From Pseudomonadota bacterium (GTDB lineage: Bacteria; Pseudomonadota; Gammaproteobacteria; Steroidobacterales; Steroidobacteraceae): 64,000 nt of DNA. Under the pieces are notes generated by a model. It was given only the letters and a program-made list of their open reading frames with translations, was not told where the DNA came from and searched no databases. The stretch spans positions 1 to 64,000 of the forward strand of contig JAPLSH010000004.1 in assembly GCA_026398735.1 (NCBI GenBank), written 5' to 3'. Positions 29,751 to 39,202 of this stretch are shown here, piece by piece. The first letter of the stretch is position 1; every line of letters starts with the position of its first letter. Both the position numbers and the translations under genes were made by a program.

Positions 29751-30653
29751 ATGCTTCACACCCTCATGAACACCCACGCCGCTGCAGACCCTTTTGATTT
29801 GGTGCCCGCGATCCTGCGAGCCGCTGGAAATTTGGGTTTTGTAGGTACTAATTCTGCGACGGCAGGACGACTGCTGGCCGCGCTGTGCAATCCAACAATC
29901 ACGCTTGATGAGTTGTCGAACTTGCTCAGTTCCGAACCGGCGTTGGTCGTGCGCGTGCTGCGCGTTGCCAACTCGGCGTTCTATGGTGTCTCGCGCAGTA
30001 TCTCGACAGTCGATCGCGCGCTGATGGTGTTGGGTTTCGATTCAGTGCGCAGCGTCGCTGCCGCAGCCTGTCTGGATCGCGGACTGGCACATGCCACGCA
30101 AAGTGCAGCGCTGGACCATCACGCGATGGTGCGCCACAGCCTCACCACTGCTGTCGCCGCCGAATCCATTGCCAGACTCGTGCAACGCGATCTGGCAGGT
30201 GAGGCGTTCATCGCCGGTCTGCTGCACAACTTGGGTTTACCGGTACAAGCTGTCATCGATGCGCCAGGCCTGCGCGCGCTGGCCGCTGCACTGCGTGCCG
30301 GTAAGAGTGACAATTACCGGCAACTAGAGCGCAGCACGTTGCGCGTCCCGCACGAAGAATGTGCCGCCGTCGTGTTTGAGCAATGGCAGTTGCCGGATTC
30401 ATTGATCGAGGCGACGCGTTGGCACCACGCACCGCTGTTTGCACCGGGCCCTCACAAGTGGCTGGCGGCTGTGCTGGGCCTGGCCTTGGGTCTGGCGTCA
30501 GAGGTCGGTCACGGCTTTGAACTGGAGCCGCCGCCGATACTGCGGGATCCGGACCTGATGTATTTCGTTGGTGTAACCAACGATATGTTGGATCAGATCA
30601 GTGACGAGCTGGTCAAACGTAGCGCTCTGATCCGGCTGGCCACCGGCGACTGA
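29751..30653 (+). CDS. Soluble HDOD-domain protein
   Basis: This HDOD-type protein (about 300 residues) lacks a membrane segment. Conserved blocks are LSNLLSSEPALVVRVLRVANSAFYGVSRS, VDRALMVLGFDSVRSVAAAACL and the HD-like AGLLHNLGLPVQ, where HN replaces HD, as usual for HDOD domains. Start candidates cluster at GTG 29748, ATG 29751 and ATG 29766; GGAG at 29745-29748 makes the choice unclear. It is divergent from the GGDEF-EAL gene by about 90 bases, and the ammonium transporter follows. Confidence 0.85.
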   Translation: MLHTLMNTHAAADPFDLVPAILRAAGNLGFVGTNSATAGRLLAALCNPTITLDELSNLLSSEPALVVRVLRVANSAFYGVSRSISTVDRALMVLGFDSVRSVAAAACLDRGLAHATQSAALDHHAMVRHSLTTAVAAESIARLVQRDLAGEAFIAGLLHNLGLPVQAVIDAPGLRALAAALRAGKSDNYRQLERSTLRVPHEECAAVVFEQWQLPDSLIEATRWHHAPLFAPGPHKWLAAVLGLALGLASEVGHGFELEPPPILRDPDLMYFVGVTNDMLDQISDELVKRSALIRLATGD

Positions 30654-30707
30654 CCGGTTCAGTAGTTCAGCTGCGGCCATCTGCGGCATAATTGCCCCAC
30701 ACAACAG

Positions 30708-32027
30708 ATGTCGGGGCTACCCATGCGATTCAAGGACACCGTGCGGCACACCTTTTTGGCCGCGGCACTGTCATGCGTTCCACTGAGCGCCCTGGCTCAA
30801 TCGCCGGTGGTCTCCCCTGCCGACACAGCGTGGGTACTGACCGCCACGGCGCTGGTGTTGTTGATGACACTGCCTGGCCTTGCACTGTTCTACGGTGGTC
30901 TGGTGCGCGGCAAGAACGCGCTGTCGATACTCATCCAGTGCTTTGCAATCACCGGCGTGGTGTCTTTGGTGTGGGTTGTCTGCGGTTACAGCCTGGCCTT
31001 CACCGATGGCGGTAGCGCACAAGCTTTCATCGGCGGTTGGGATCGCGCTTTGCTACGCGGTATGGATGCCACGTCGCTCAACGGCACTATCCCCGAAGCG
31101 GCCTTCATGATGTTCCAACTGACCTTTGCAGCGATCACCCCTGCGCTAGTGATCGGCGGCTATGCCGAACGCATTCGCTTTAGCGCAGTGCTGTGGTTCA
31201 GCGCCCTATGGGTGCTGCTGGTCTATGTGCCGGTTGCTCACTGGGTGTGGGGCGGTGGCTGGCTGGCAAAGTTTGGTGTGATGGATTTTGCTGGCGGCAT
31301 CGTGGTGCACGTCAATGCGGGCATGGCTGCGCTGGTGTGCGCCTTGGTGATTGGCCGGCGTCGCGGCTTTCCGCAGGTATCCATGGCACCGCACAGTCTG
31401 CCGCTAGTGGCCACCGGTGCAGGTCTGCTGTGGGTGGGCTGGTTCGGCTTCAATGGTGGCAGCGCGCTGGCGGCCAACGGCACTGCGGCGATGGCGGTGT
31501 TGTGTACGCATCTGGGCGCCTGCGGTGGCGCATTGGCGTGGATGACGCTGGAGTGGCGCCGCTATGGCAAGCCCAGCGCCTTGGGCTTGCTCACCGGTGT
31601 CGTGGCCGGCTTGGGCACCATCACCCCGGCCTCGGGTTTCACCAGTCCAATGGGTGCGATCGTGATCGGTCTATTAGCAGGCGTCGTGTGCTTCTACGCC
31701 ACGCAATGGATCAAGCGCGGCCTGCACATCGATGACTCACTGGATGTCTCGCCGGTGCATGGCGTAGGCGGCGTGTTGGGCACGTTACTGACGGCAGTGG
31801 TGGCCTCCACCGCACTGGGTGGCACTGGCTTTAGCGTACAAGCGGATGTGCTGTCGCAGCTGCATATTCAAGTGTTGGGCGTGGTGGCCACTATGGCCTG
31901 GTGCGGCGGCATCAGCTGGCTGTTGCTGCGCGTGCTGGATGCGACGCTGGGTCTGCGCGTCAGCGAAGAAGATGAGTCGGAGGGGCTGGACCTGGCTTCG
32001 CACGGCGAGCGCGGCTACAGCCCCTGA
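30708..32027 (+). CDS. amtB: Ammonium transporter
   Basis: Amt proteins are trimeric ammonia channels. A cleavable signal (LAAALSCVPLSALA) precedes about 11 transmembrane segments. The twin pore histidines are in GGIVVHVNAGMA and SPVHGVGGVLG, and the PEAAFMMFQLTFAAITPALVIGGYAERI block contains the phenylalanine-gate region. I found no -24/-12 element upstream; CATAAT at about 30687-30692 is a possible -10. No glnK is adjacent; the P-II gene is at 6.1 kb. ATG 30723 is an alternative start. Confidence 0.94.
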   Translation: MSGLPMRFKDTVRHTFLAAALSCVPLSALAQSPVVSPADTAWVLTATALVLLMTLPGLALFYGGLVRGKNALSILIQCFAITGVVSLVWVVCGYSLAFTDGGSAQAFIGGWDRALLRGMDATSLNGTIPEAAFMMFQLTFAAITPALVIGGYAERIRFSAVLWFSALWVLLVYVPVAHWVWGGGWLAKFGVMDFAGGIVVHVNAGMAALVCALVIGRRRGFPQVSMAPHSLPLVATGAGLLWVGWFGFNGGSALAANGTAAMAVLCTHLGACGGALAWMTLEWRRYGKPSALGLLTGVVAGLGTITPASGFTSPMGAIVIGLLAGVVCFYATQWIKRGLHIDDSLDVSPVHGVGGVLGTLLTAVVASTALGGTGFSVQADVLSQLHIQVLGVVATMAWCGGISWLLLRVLDATLGLRVSEEDESEGLDLASHGERGYSP

Positions 32028-32042
32028 TGCGCTAGCGGCGCG

Positions 32043-33410
32043 TTAATCCTCTGCGGTCTGGCGAAAGTCCACGCCCAATGAGCGCAGCTTGCGATACAGG
32101 TGGGTGCGCTCCATACCCACCCGCTTGGCCAGCAGGCCCACCTTGCCGTTGCACAGCGTCAGCTGCTGCTGCAGGTAGGCGCGTTCGAACATCTCGCGTG
32201 CTTCGCGCAGTGGCAACGCCAACAGATCTTGTTTGACCAAAGGCTCCACGCCCGGCGAATGAGCCGACAGTTCGCGCTCGACTTGTTCGAGGGAGATCTC
32301 TTCGAGTCCACCCATCACCAACATGCGGCGCACCAACCCGCGCAACTCACGCACATTGCCCGGCCAGGGGTAATTGCGCAGCCGGTTTTGCGCTGCAACG
32401 CTAAAGCGACGGAACGTCAGCCGTTCGGTGTCGACCAGACGATCGACGTGGTAACGCAGCAGATCAGGCACGTCCTCGGCGTAATCACGCAGCGGTGGCA
32501 CGCGCACCAGCAGTGTATCGAGCTGTGCCAGCAATTCACGGCGCACGCTGCCCGGCGAACCGGCGCGCAATTCGACACCGGGTTTGGCGGTAGCTACCAA
32601 GCGTGCGGCCAGCGGGCGCGATACATCACTGCCAGCAGCGCGCCAGCTGCCGGATTCAAGCACGCCCATCAACAAGCGCTGAGCGGCCGGCGAGAGTTCT
32701 TCGATGTCGCTGATAAACAGCGTGCCGGCGCCAGCTTGCTCGAACAGCCCAGGGTGCGCGGACTCGCCAGTACCGGTACCAAACAGCACGGACTCCACTT
32801 CGCTGTCGACGATGGCACTGGCCACCAGGCAGACAAACGGCAATGCGGCACGCGAACCCGACTCATGGACAAAGCGTGCCAGTGACTCGCGCAGCGTGCC
32901 CGACTCGCCCACCAGCAGCAGCGGCGAGGCGTGCGGCGCAGCGGCCTGCAGATCCGCGCGCAGCTGTTGTGTTGCACGACTCTTGCCGACCGTGGCCAAC
33001 AGGGGTGCGGCTCCGGCCTTGGCAGCGACACGCTTGCGACGCCCGGCCTCAAGCGCGCGCTCGACTGTGCGCAGCAGCTTGGCCAGCGATAGCGGCTTCT
33101 CGACAAAATCAAATGCGCCAAGACGCGTTGCCTCGACTGCCGTCTCGACCGTACCGTGACCGGACATCATGACGACGGCGCAATCATCGCCGGGCAGGCG
33201 CGACCATTCGCGCAGCAGCGAGATGCCATCGACATCGGGCATCCAGATGTCGAGCAACACCAGATCCGGACTCATGCGTTCACGCGCAGTGCGGGCCTGT
33301 GCCGCATCGGCAGCGACCTCCACCTCATAGCCCTCGTCGGAGAGGATGTCGCGCACCAGCGTACGGATGTCCGCCTCGTCATCAACCACCAGCACTTTGC
33401 CTGCACTCAT
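32043..33410 (-). CDS. ntrX: NtrX-like response regulator with degenerate AAA+ domain
   Basis: The 455 residues have the receiver-AAA+-Fis layout of NtrC-family regulators. The receiver is intact (acidic pair DDE, phospho-acceptor Asp54 in LLDIWMP, Lys105 in VEKPL). The AAA+ domain is not. Walker A reads GESGTLRE (168-175) instead of GESGTGKE, the GAFTGA sigma-54 loop is missing (LFGTGTGESAHPG, 209-221), Walker B reads GTLFISD for GTLFLDE, and the arginine-finger region reads VRRELLAQL. The C-terminal Fis-type helix-turn-helix (AKRVGMERTHLYRKLRSLGV) is intact. It lies 11 bases downstream of ntrY. It probably acts as a plain DNA-binding regulator. Confidence 0.9.
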   Translation of the reverse strand: MSAGKVLVVDDEADIRTLVRDILSDEGYEVEVAADAAQARTARERMSPDLVLLDIWMPDVDGISLLREWSRLPGDDCAVVMMSGHGTVETAVEATRLGAFDFVEKPLSLAKLLRTVERALEAGRRKRVAAKAGAAPLLATVGKSRATQQLRADLQAAAPHASPLLLVGESGTLRESLARFVHESGSRAALPFVCLVASAIVDSEVESVLFGTGTGESAHPGLFEQAGAGTLFISDIEELSPAAQRLLMGVLESGSWRAAGSDVSRPLAARLVATAKPGVELRAGSPGSVRRELLAQLDTLLVRVPPLRDYAEDVPDLLRYHVDRLVDTERLTFRRFSVAAQNRLRNYPWPGNVRELRGLVRRMLVMGGLEEISLEQVERELSAHSPGVEPLVKQDLLALPLREAREMFERAYLQQQLTLCNGKVGLLAKRVGMERTHLYRKLRSLGVDFRQTAED

Positions 33411-33421
33411 GACACCACCCT

Positions 33422-35620
33422 CTACGGTTGCGCGAAGTGTTCCCGCCCTGTAACCGGCAATTTGACGCGTACCGACGCGCCGCCTTCAGGCCTATTCTCA
33501 ACTGCTATCCGGCCACCGTGCTCTTCTATTATTTTTTTCACGATAGCCAGGCCAAGGCCCGTGCCTTTCTGCTTACTCGTCACATAAGGATCGAACACCC
33601 GCGGCAGCATCTGCGGCTGGAAGCCCGGTCCATTATCAGAAACTACCAGCTGCACACCCTCTTGGTCTGCACCCGCCAGCGCTGATGTTTTTAACTCTAC
33701 CCAACCCCCCGGCGCCGCACCGACCGCTTCGATGGCATTGCTCAGTAGATTGTTGAGCACCTGACGCAAGCGCGCCGCATCGGCCCTGATCCAGTGCTCG
33801 CCAGCGTCAGCCACCACGCGGATCTCGATGCCGCCGTCCTGAGCACGATACAACTCGGCGACCTCGGTCACCAGCGCATCCAGGCTGCAGCGCGCCAGAT
33901 GCAGCTCGGGGGCCCGCGCATATTCGCTAAAGGCGTTGACCATCGACTTCATCGACTCCACTTGCTGCACGATGGTGTGCGTGGAGCGCTCCAACAGCTC
34001 GAGGTCGGCCGGATTTGGCAAATGCCCCTGTAGCCGGCTGCGCAAGCGCTCGGCCGACAGCTGGATAGGTGTCAGCGGGTTTTTGATCTCATGGGCCAGT
34101 CGACGCGCCACTTCGCCCCAAGCCGCATCGCGCTGCGCTTGCAACAGCGCAGTGATGTCATCAAACACAATCACAAAGCCCGGCTCTCCGGCAGCTTCGT
34201 CCAAAGGCGAACACGCGCAGCTGAGTACCCGCTCGTTGGGCAATTTAAGCTGTTCGCGCCACTCAGACCGCGGGCCCTGAACCCGCTGCGACAACTGCTG
34301 CACAAAGCCCAGCAACCGCTCGTCGCGGCCCTCGCCCAACTCCAGCAAGCTGCGGCCGATATCCGCACCCAGATCAGCACCGAGAATAGAGCCGGCCGCC
34401 TCATTGACGATGCGCAGCCGCAGTTGCGGGTCAAGCACCATCACGCCCGTCGACAAACCTGCCAACAACACGGACAGCTGCTGACGCTCCTGTTCAACTA
34501 TCTGCCGGCTGCGCGTGGCCTCTTCGCTGGCCCGACGCAAGCGCTTGGTCATGTCATTAAAAGAATGCACCAGCGAACCCATTTCATCGCGCGACGGCAG
34601 TGGCAGTCGCGTATCGAAATCACCCTTGCCCACTGCACGAGTGCCGGCAATCAAATCCTGCACCGGGCGGATCAGCCGCTTGGCCGAGGAAATAGCCAGA
34701 TAAATGGCCAGCAACATGGCCAGCAGCACCACCATGGTCAGCGTCAATTGAAAGCTGGTTTTGAGCGGTTCGCGCATCAGCGCCAATTCGCCGTATTGCG
34801 AATAGGTGTGCTGTACCGCTTCAGAGAGCCCAGCCAGTTGGCGCGGCACTTCATGCACTGCCAGCACAAAACGCGGTCCATCAGCACCCAAACGACCCGC
34901 CGACGGAATCGGTGCCGCAGCGATGATGTAGTAGCCGCCGTCGGACTGCGGCTCAAGACTGACGTAGGGCCGACCATCATTGACCTGCAACAGCAACTCG
35001 GTGGGCGTGGCTGGTGCCGGCAGTTCGGCTGTACCTGCAGCACTGGACGCCAGCAGCTCGCCATTGCGGCCATAGGCCAACAGTTGCAATGCTCCGGTGC
35101 GGCGGCGCTCCGCTTCCAGATCTCGCAACAGCAGCGAGGCAGAAGCACCATCAAGCGTGCGGGCAAACGTCTCGGCGCTGCGGCCCTGTTCGCGCATGCG
35201 CAGATCCAGCGATGCGCGCGACAGCACCAAGGCATCGGCCAAGCCCTGTTTGACTTCGACCCGGAACCAGCTATCGATGCCGCGATTGATGAAGTCGAGT
35301 GAGAACAGATAAACGATCAGCAGCGGCGCCACCACCAGCGAACCGAAGGTGGCCACAGTACGCACCGTAAGACGCGAGCCGGGCACGTTGGCGCGATAGT
35401 CGCGATACAGCTGCCACAAGCGGCGCGCCAACGCGCTGGCCAACAACACCAGCGCGCTGGCATTGAGCAACAAGATCCACGGTTGCCAACGGCCGAAGCT
35501 GGCGGAGTTCTCGACACTGCCGGCCAACATGGCCAGCGAGACCAGCGCCAGCAGCACGCCCAGTGCCGCCAGCACCCAACTGCCATAGCGCCTCAGCGGG
35601 GCAGTTGCCACGCATACCAC
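33422..35620 (-). CDS. ntrY: NtrY-like sensor histidine kinase
   Basis: The 732 residues have two N-terminal helices, a third at TVATFGSLVVAPLLIVYLFSL, a periplasmic sensor region and a further helix (LTLTMVVLLAMLLAIYLAI). Then follow HAMP (RPVQDLIAGTRAVGKGDFDT), PAS, and the kinase core with H-box RRLAHEIKNPLTPIQLSAERL, N-box LNNLLSNAIEAV, and G-boxes VSDNGPGF and GTGLGLAIVKKI. This is the NtrY architecture. ATG 35620 overlaps the DUF4390 gene by 28 bases; GTG 35611 is also possible. It is paired with ntrX and downstream of rsmB and DUF4390 on the same strand. Confidence 0.92.
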   Translation of the reverse strand: MVCVATAPLRRYGSWVLAALGVLLALVSLAMLAGSVENSASFGRWQPWILLLNASALVLLASALARRLWQLYRDYRANVPGSRLTVRTVATFGSLVVAPLLIVYLFSLDFINRGIDSWFRVEVKQGLADALVLSRASLDLRMREQGRSAETFARTLDGASASLLLRDLEAERRRTGALQLLAYGRNGELLASSAAGTAELPAPATPTELLLQVNDGRPYVSLEPQSDGGYYIIAAAPIPSAGRLGADGPRFVLAVHEVPRQLAGLSEAVQHTYSQYGELALMREPLKTSFQLTLTMVVLLAMLLAIYLAISSAKRLIRPVQDLIAGTRAVGKGDFDTRLPLPSRDEMGSLVHSFNDMTKRLRRASEEATRSRQIVEQERQQLSVLLAGLSTGVMVLDPQLRLRIVNEAAGSILGADLGADIGRSLLELGEGRDERLLGFVQQLSQRVQGPRSEWREQLKLPNERVLSCACSPLDEAAGEPGFVIVFDDITALLQAQRDAAWGEVARRLAHEIKNPLTPIQLSAERLRSRLQGHLPNPADLELLERSTHTIVQQVESMKSMVNAFSEYARAPELHLARCSLDALVTEVAELYRAQDGGIEIRVVADAGEHWIRADAARLRQVLNNLLSNAIEAVGAAPGGWVELKTSALAGADQEGVQLVVSDNGPGFQPQMLPRVFDPYVTSKQKGTGLGLAIVKKIIEEHGGRIAVENRPEGGASVRVKLPVTGREHFAQP

Positions 35621-36198
35621 TCGCTGTTGCGATGCCAGCCATCAGACCACCAGATGACACTGCGCAGCGCGTCGGGCAGGTTGCCGCGGCGCACGCTGGC
35701 GCGGACCTTGATTTGGTAGGTAGCGGCCGGCTCCAGTTGCGACTCGACCATCACCGGCCAGTTGTCAATGCTGCCGATCGCCTGCAAGGCCTGATCGATG
35801 GTGGTGTAACTGCCCACTTCGCTGTGCTCGGCATCGCGCACCACGAAACGCTCACTGACCATGTGCCAGGACAACTCGCGATGCACGTTCAGATCAACTA
35901 CGGTGGCATCGCTCCAGAAGCGCCGCTGCCGCAGCACCACCGTTTGGAAATCGAACTGCAAAGACACGCCATCTTTGAGCGCGGCGCGGATGTCTTCGTT
36001 GAGCGGATACGCCGAGCGCGCCACCAGTTTGTAGACGCCATTGTCGACGACCACATAGGCCGACAGCACATCCAACGGGCCATCGAGCGCATCGGCAGAC
36101 ACCAGAGCGGGGATTAGCAACGCCCACGCGAACGCCAGCGCTGCCGCAATGCGGCGGCACCAGGCGATAACCGGCGGTGTCGTGTGCTTAAGCCCCAT
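35593..36198 (-). CDS. DUF4390 family exported protein
   Basis: The 201-residue protein has a signal peptide (IAAALAFAWALLIPALVSA) and a beta-rich body (YVVVDNGVYKLVARSAYPLN, SVIWWSDGWHRNSEWYAWQLP). This is DUF4390, usually found next to rsmB and ntrY in gammaproteobacteria; its function is unknown. I chose ATG 36198, which overlaps the rsmB stop by 11 bases, since the upstream in-frame residues are coded inside rsmB. It is likely co-transcribed with rsmB upstream and ntrYX downstream. Confidence 0.85.
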   Translation of the reverse strand: MGLKHTTPPVIAWCRRIAAALAFAWALLIPALVSADALDGPLDVLSAYVVVDNGVYKLVARSAYPLNEDIRAALKDGVSLQFDFQTVVLRQRRFWSDATVVDLNVHRELSWHMVSERFVVRDAEHSEVGSYTTIDQALQAIGSIDNWPVMVESQLEPAATYQIKVRASVRRGNLPDALRSVIWWSDGWHRNSEWYAWQLPR

Positions 36199-37570
36199 GG
36201 TGCGGGCCGTCCCCCTTTTGCAGGCAAGCATAATAGAAGCCATCGCTGGCTGCCTCGGGCCCCACAGCGGCTGGCCGCGGCAGCAACTGTACGTCGCCTT
36301 CGCCGCGTGGCACGCGCGGCGGCAGATTCAACTCGCGCGCCTGCAGCAATCGCGTGCCACCCCAGTCACCCGCCAGCACCTGCTCGATGACCTCGCGGTT
36401 CTCCTGCGGCAACACCGAGCAGGTGGCATACACCAGCCTGCCGCCGGGACGCAGCAGCTTGAGCGCGGCGCGTGTCAGCGCCAACTGCTGACGCACAAAG
36501 CCGGCGATGTCAGTCGAACGACGCAGCAGTTTGATATCGGGATGACGGCGGATCACACCGGTAGCAGAACATGGCGCATCGAGCAGGATGCGATCAAACA
36601 AGCGGCCATCCCACCAGGTCGGTTCAGCAGACAAGTCGGCACACACCAACGTCGCCTGCCGCCCCAGCCGCAACAGGTTGGACTCCACGCGTTGCAGGCG
36701 CAGGGCAGAGCTGTCGAGCGCAACCACCTCGAGATCCGCGGTGTGTTCGAGCAAGTGGCCGGTCTTGCCGCCCGGTGCGGCGCAAGCATCCAGCACGCGC
36801 TCGCCCGGCTGCGCATCCACCATCCAAGCGGCCACCTGGGCGCCGGCGTCCTGCACGCTGACACGGCCCTCGGCAAAGCCCGGCAAGGCCTCTACCGGTA
36901 CGGGGGTCTCGAGTACCAGCGCCGTGGGCACCAACCCCGGGGTCGCATTCAAGCCAGCAGCAACCAACGCGGCCAGGGCCTCTTCGCGTGTGCCGCGGCT
37001 CAGGTCGACTCGCAAGGTCATCGGCGGGGACTCGTTGCCAGCGGTCAGAATGTCCGCTGCCTGATCACCCCAGGCCGCATTGAGCGCCTTGAACAGCCAG
37101 CGCGGATGCGCCGCAGCAGTGGCCGGATCGGCATCGACCTGCGCAAACAGCGACTCGCCCTCCCGCACCAGCCGGCGCAGTGCGGCATTGACGAAGCCCG
37201 CAGCCGGCGCACAGCCCAGCAGCCGCGCGGCATCGACGGCGATGTTGACCGCCGACGCAGCCGGAGCACGTGAATAAATGACCTGATGCGCAGCCACTAT
37301 CAGCAGCGCATGCAACAGCGGCTGCGGCTTGCGATCGGGGCGCTGCTGTAGATGCTGCACCACTGCCGCCAAGCGCCGATACCAGCGCAGACTGCCGGTG
37401 AGAATGGCGCGTACTGCACCGCGCAGTTCGGGCGGCACCTGCACTGCGGTCAAGGCCTCTTCGGCAATCCAGCCACGAGTCACTACGACGTCGAGCGCTT
37501 GGGCAGCCAGTGCCAGCGCCGGCGAGCCCGGGGCGGCGACAGTGCGCGCAGGCGCCGTCACGAGAAACAC
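36188..37570 (-). CDS. rsmB: 16S rRNA (cytosine-967-C5)-methyltransferase
   Basis: RsmB methylates C967 of 16S rRNA. The 460 residues comprise the N-terminal NusB-like RNA-binding domain (LLHALLIVAAHQVIYS) and the Rossmann methyltransferase with DACAAPGGKTGHLLE (SAM), LLDAPCSATGVIRRHPD and the catalytic Cys in VYATCSVLPQEN. The start is GTG 37570 or GTG 37561; the latter forms a GTGA overlap with the fmt stop. Confidence 0.94.
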   Translation of the reverse strand: MFLVTAPARTVAAPGSPALALAAQALDVVVTRGWIAEEALTAVQVPPELRGAVRAILTGSLRWYRRLAAVVQHLQQRPDRKPQPLLHALLIVAAHQVIYSRAPAASAVNIAVDAARLLGCAPAAGFVNAALRRLVREGESLFAQVDADPATAAAHPRWLFKALNAAWGDQAADILTAGNESPPMTLRVDLSRGTREEALAALVAAGLNATPGLVPTALVLETPVPVEALPGFAEGRVSVQDAGAQVAAWMVDAQPGERVLDACAAPGGKTGHLLEHTADLEVVALDSSALRLQRVESNLLRLGRQATLVCADLSAEPTWWDGRLFDRILLDAPCSATGVIRRHPDIKLLRRSTDIAGFVRQQLALTRAALKLLRPGGRLVYATCSVLPQENREVIEQVLAGDWGGTRLLQARELNLPPRVPRGEGDVQLLPRPAAVGPEAASDGFYYACLQKGDGPHHGA

Positions 37571-38517
37571 CGGCCAGCACCGGCAGCGGTGCCCTCGGCA
37601 TTGGCAAAATCGCGCGCAGCCACCGCCCGGCGGCCGGCGCGTTGCAGTTCATCGATACCCAGCACACCGGTGCCACAGGCCACGGCCAAACTGCCGGCCT
37701 GCAAGCCCAGCAGCGTGCCCGGCACTGCGCCGGGTGGCGCCTCGTCAGACAGCACCCGACTACGCAACAGCTTGACCGGCTCGCCCGCATAGACCGCATG
37801 CGCCGCAGGCCAAGGATTGAAGGCGCGGATCTGGCGATCCAACTGCCGTGCCGGCTGCTGCCAGTCCAGTCGCGCCTCGTCGCGGGTGAGCTTGTCAGCC
37901 CAGGTCACGCCCTCGATCGGTTGCGCCGTGGCGTGTAGCGTACCGGCCTGCAGGCCGTCGATCGTCTGCAACAGCAGCTCGGCGCCCAGCGGCGCCAGCG
38001 CGTCGTGCAGTTCTCCGGCCACCATGCCCGGGCCGATCGGCAGCGTCTGGCGCAACAGCATCGCGCCCGTATCCAAACCCTCATCCATCTGCATGATCGT
38101 CACACCACTCTCGATATCACCGGCCAGCACGGCCCGTTGAATAGGGGCCGCACCGCGCCAGCGGGGCAGCAGTGAAGCATGAATATTGAGGCAACCCAGC
38201 CTCGGCAGCGCCAGCACCTCGGGCGGCAGGATCAGCCCATAGGCCACCACCACCAGCAGGTCCAGCGACCAGTCACGCAGTTGCTGTCGGGCCGCCACCG
38301 CATCGGGCGCATCGCCACGCAGGCGCAGCGGCTGCAGCACCGGCAGGTTCAGTTCGAGCGCGCGCTGTTTGACCGCGCTGGGCGTCAGCACACGGCCCCG
38401 GCCGGCGGGCCTGTCGGGCTGGGTGAGTACGCCCAACACCGGGCCGCGCGCGGCCAGCGCCGACAATGCAGCGACCGCAAACGGCGGGGTGCCTGCGAAC
38501 GCGATTCGCAGGGTCAT
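37558..38517 (-). CDS. fmt: Methionyl-tRNA formyltransferase
   Basis: Fmt formylates initiator Met-tRNA using 10-formyl-THF. The 319 residues match, with [10 protein letters not shown] at the N-terminus and the signature [20 protein letters not shown], which holds the catalytic Asn-His region, followed by [17 protein letters not shown]. The C-terminal OB-like domain is present. The start overlaps the def stop (ATGA). Confidence 0.96.
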   Translation of the reverse strand: MTLRIAFAGTPPFAVAALSALAARGPVLGVLTQPDRPAGRGRVLTPSAVKQRALELNLPVLQPLRLRGDAPDAVAARQQLRDWSLDLLVVVAYGLILPPEVLALPRLGCLNIHASLLPRWRGAAPIQRAVLAGDIESGVTIMQMDEGLDTGAMLLRQTLPIGPGMVAGELHDALAPLGAELLLQTIDGLQAGTLHATAQPIEGVTWADKLTRDEARLDWQQPARQLDRQIRAFNPWPAAHAVYAGEPVKLLRSRVLSDEAPPGAVPGTLLGLQAGSLAVACGTGVLGIDELQRAGRRAVAARDFANAEGTAAGAGRCFS

Positions 38518-39020
38518 GCGGTGCGGCTACGCCGCTCCTTGTCGAGCTTTTTGCGGATGCGTTGGCGCTTGAGCTCGGACAGGTAATCGACGAACAACTT
38601 GCCGTCGAGATGATCCATTTCGTGCTGCAGACAGACTGCCAACAGGCCGTCGAGTGACTGTTGCTGCCACTGGCCATCGGCATCCTGCCAGCGGGCGCTG
38701 ATGCGTTCGGCACGCGGCACATCGTCATAAATACCCGGCACAGACAGGCAGCCTTCCTCGCCGGCGGCACTGCCTTCCTTGCTGAGAATTTCGGGATTGA
38801 TGAACACCTGCCGGCCGCTGCGGTCTTCCGTCAGATCCATGACGATGAGCTGGTGGTGCCAGTCGATCTGGCTGGCCGCAAGGCCGATGCCCGGCGCGGC
38901 ATACATGGTTTCGAACATGTCTTCGATGCGCTGGCGCAGCTCGGCATCAAAGGCAGTGACCGGCCGCGCTTTGGTGCGCAGCCGCGGGTCGGGATATTCA
39001 AGGATGGTCAACAGTGCCAT
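38514..39020 (-). CDS. def: Peptide deformylase
   Basis: Def removes the formyl group from nascent proteins. All three motifs are present: [17 protein letters not shown] (metal Cys) and [12 protein letters not shown] (HExxH-type metal site). The 168 residues are normal for type 1. It is first in the minus-strand run def-fmt-rsmB-DUF4390-ntrY-ntrX and divergent from the TsaP-like gene. Confidence 0.97.
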   Translation of the reverse strand: MALLTILEYPDPRLRTKARPVTAFDAELRQRIEDMFETMYAAPGIGLAASQIDWHHQLIVMDLTEDRSGRQVFINPEILSKEGSAAGEEGCLSVPGIYDDVPRAERISARWQDADGQWQQQSLDGLLAVCLQHEMDHLDGKLFVDYLSELKRQRIRKKLDKERRSRTA

Positions 39021-39073
39021 GCGTGTCTCGTCGCGAATCAGATAGTGGTCGGACAGTCAGATGTCGGGCCAGT

Positions 39074-39099
39074 TCACGGGATATTCCAGTCTCCCGTGA
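39074..39099. promoter_or_regulatory. Inverted repeat between def and the TsaP-like gene
   Basis: TCACGGGA (39074-39081) and TCCCGTGA (39092-39099) form a perfect 8-bp inverted repeat with a 10-bp spacer in the 182-bp divergent gap. A TATAAC (39151-39156) could be the -10 of the rightward gene. It is a candidate operator; nothing else was seen in the gap. Confidence 0.35.
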
Positions 39100-39202
39100 C
39101 GGATTCCACAAACCGCGCGCAGCTTGGAGGCGCTGTCCGGTCGGGCAGTCTATAACACTGGCATCACGACGCTGCGACTGCCGCGCCGAACGGAGTCTGC
39201 CG

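Noticed and set aside
30654-30707. Possible sigma-54 promoter before amtB
   Set aside because: No GG-N10-GC pair with the consensus flanks is present; the best match has a wrong spacing of 7-9.
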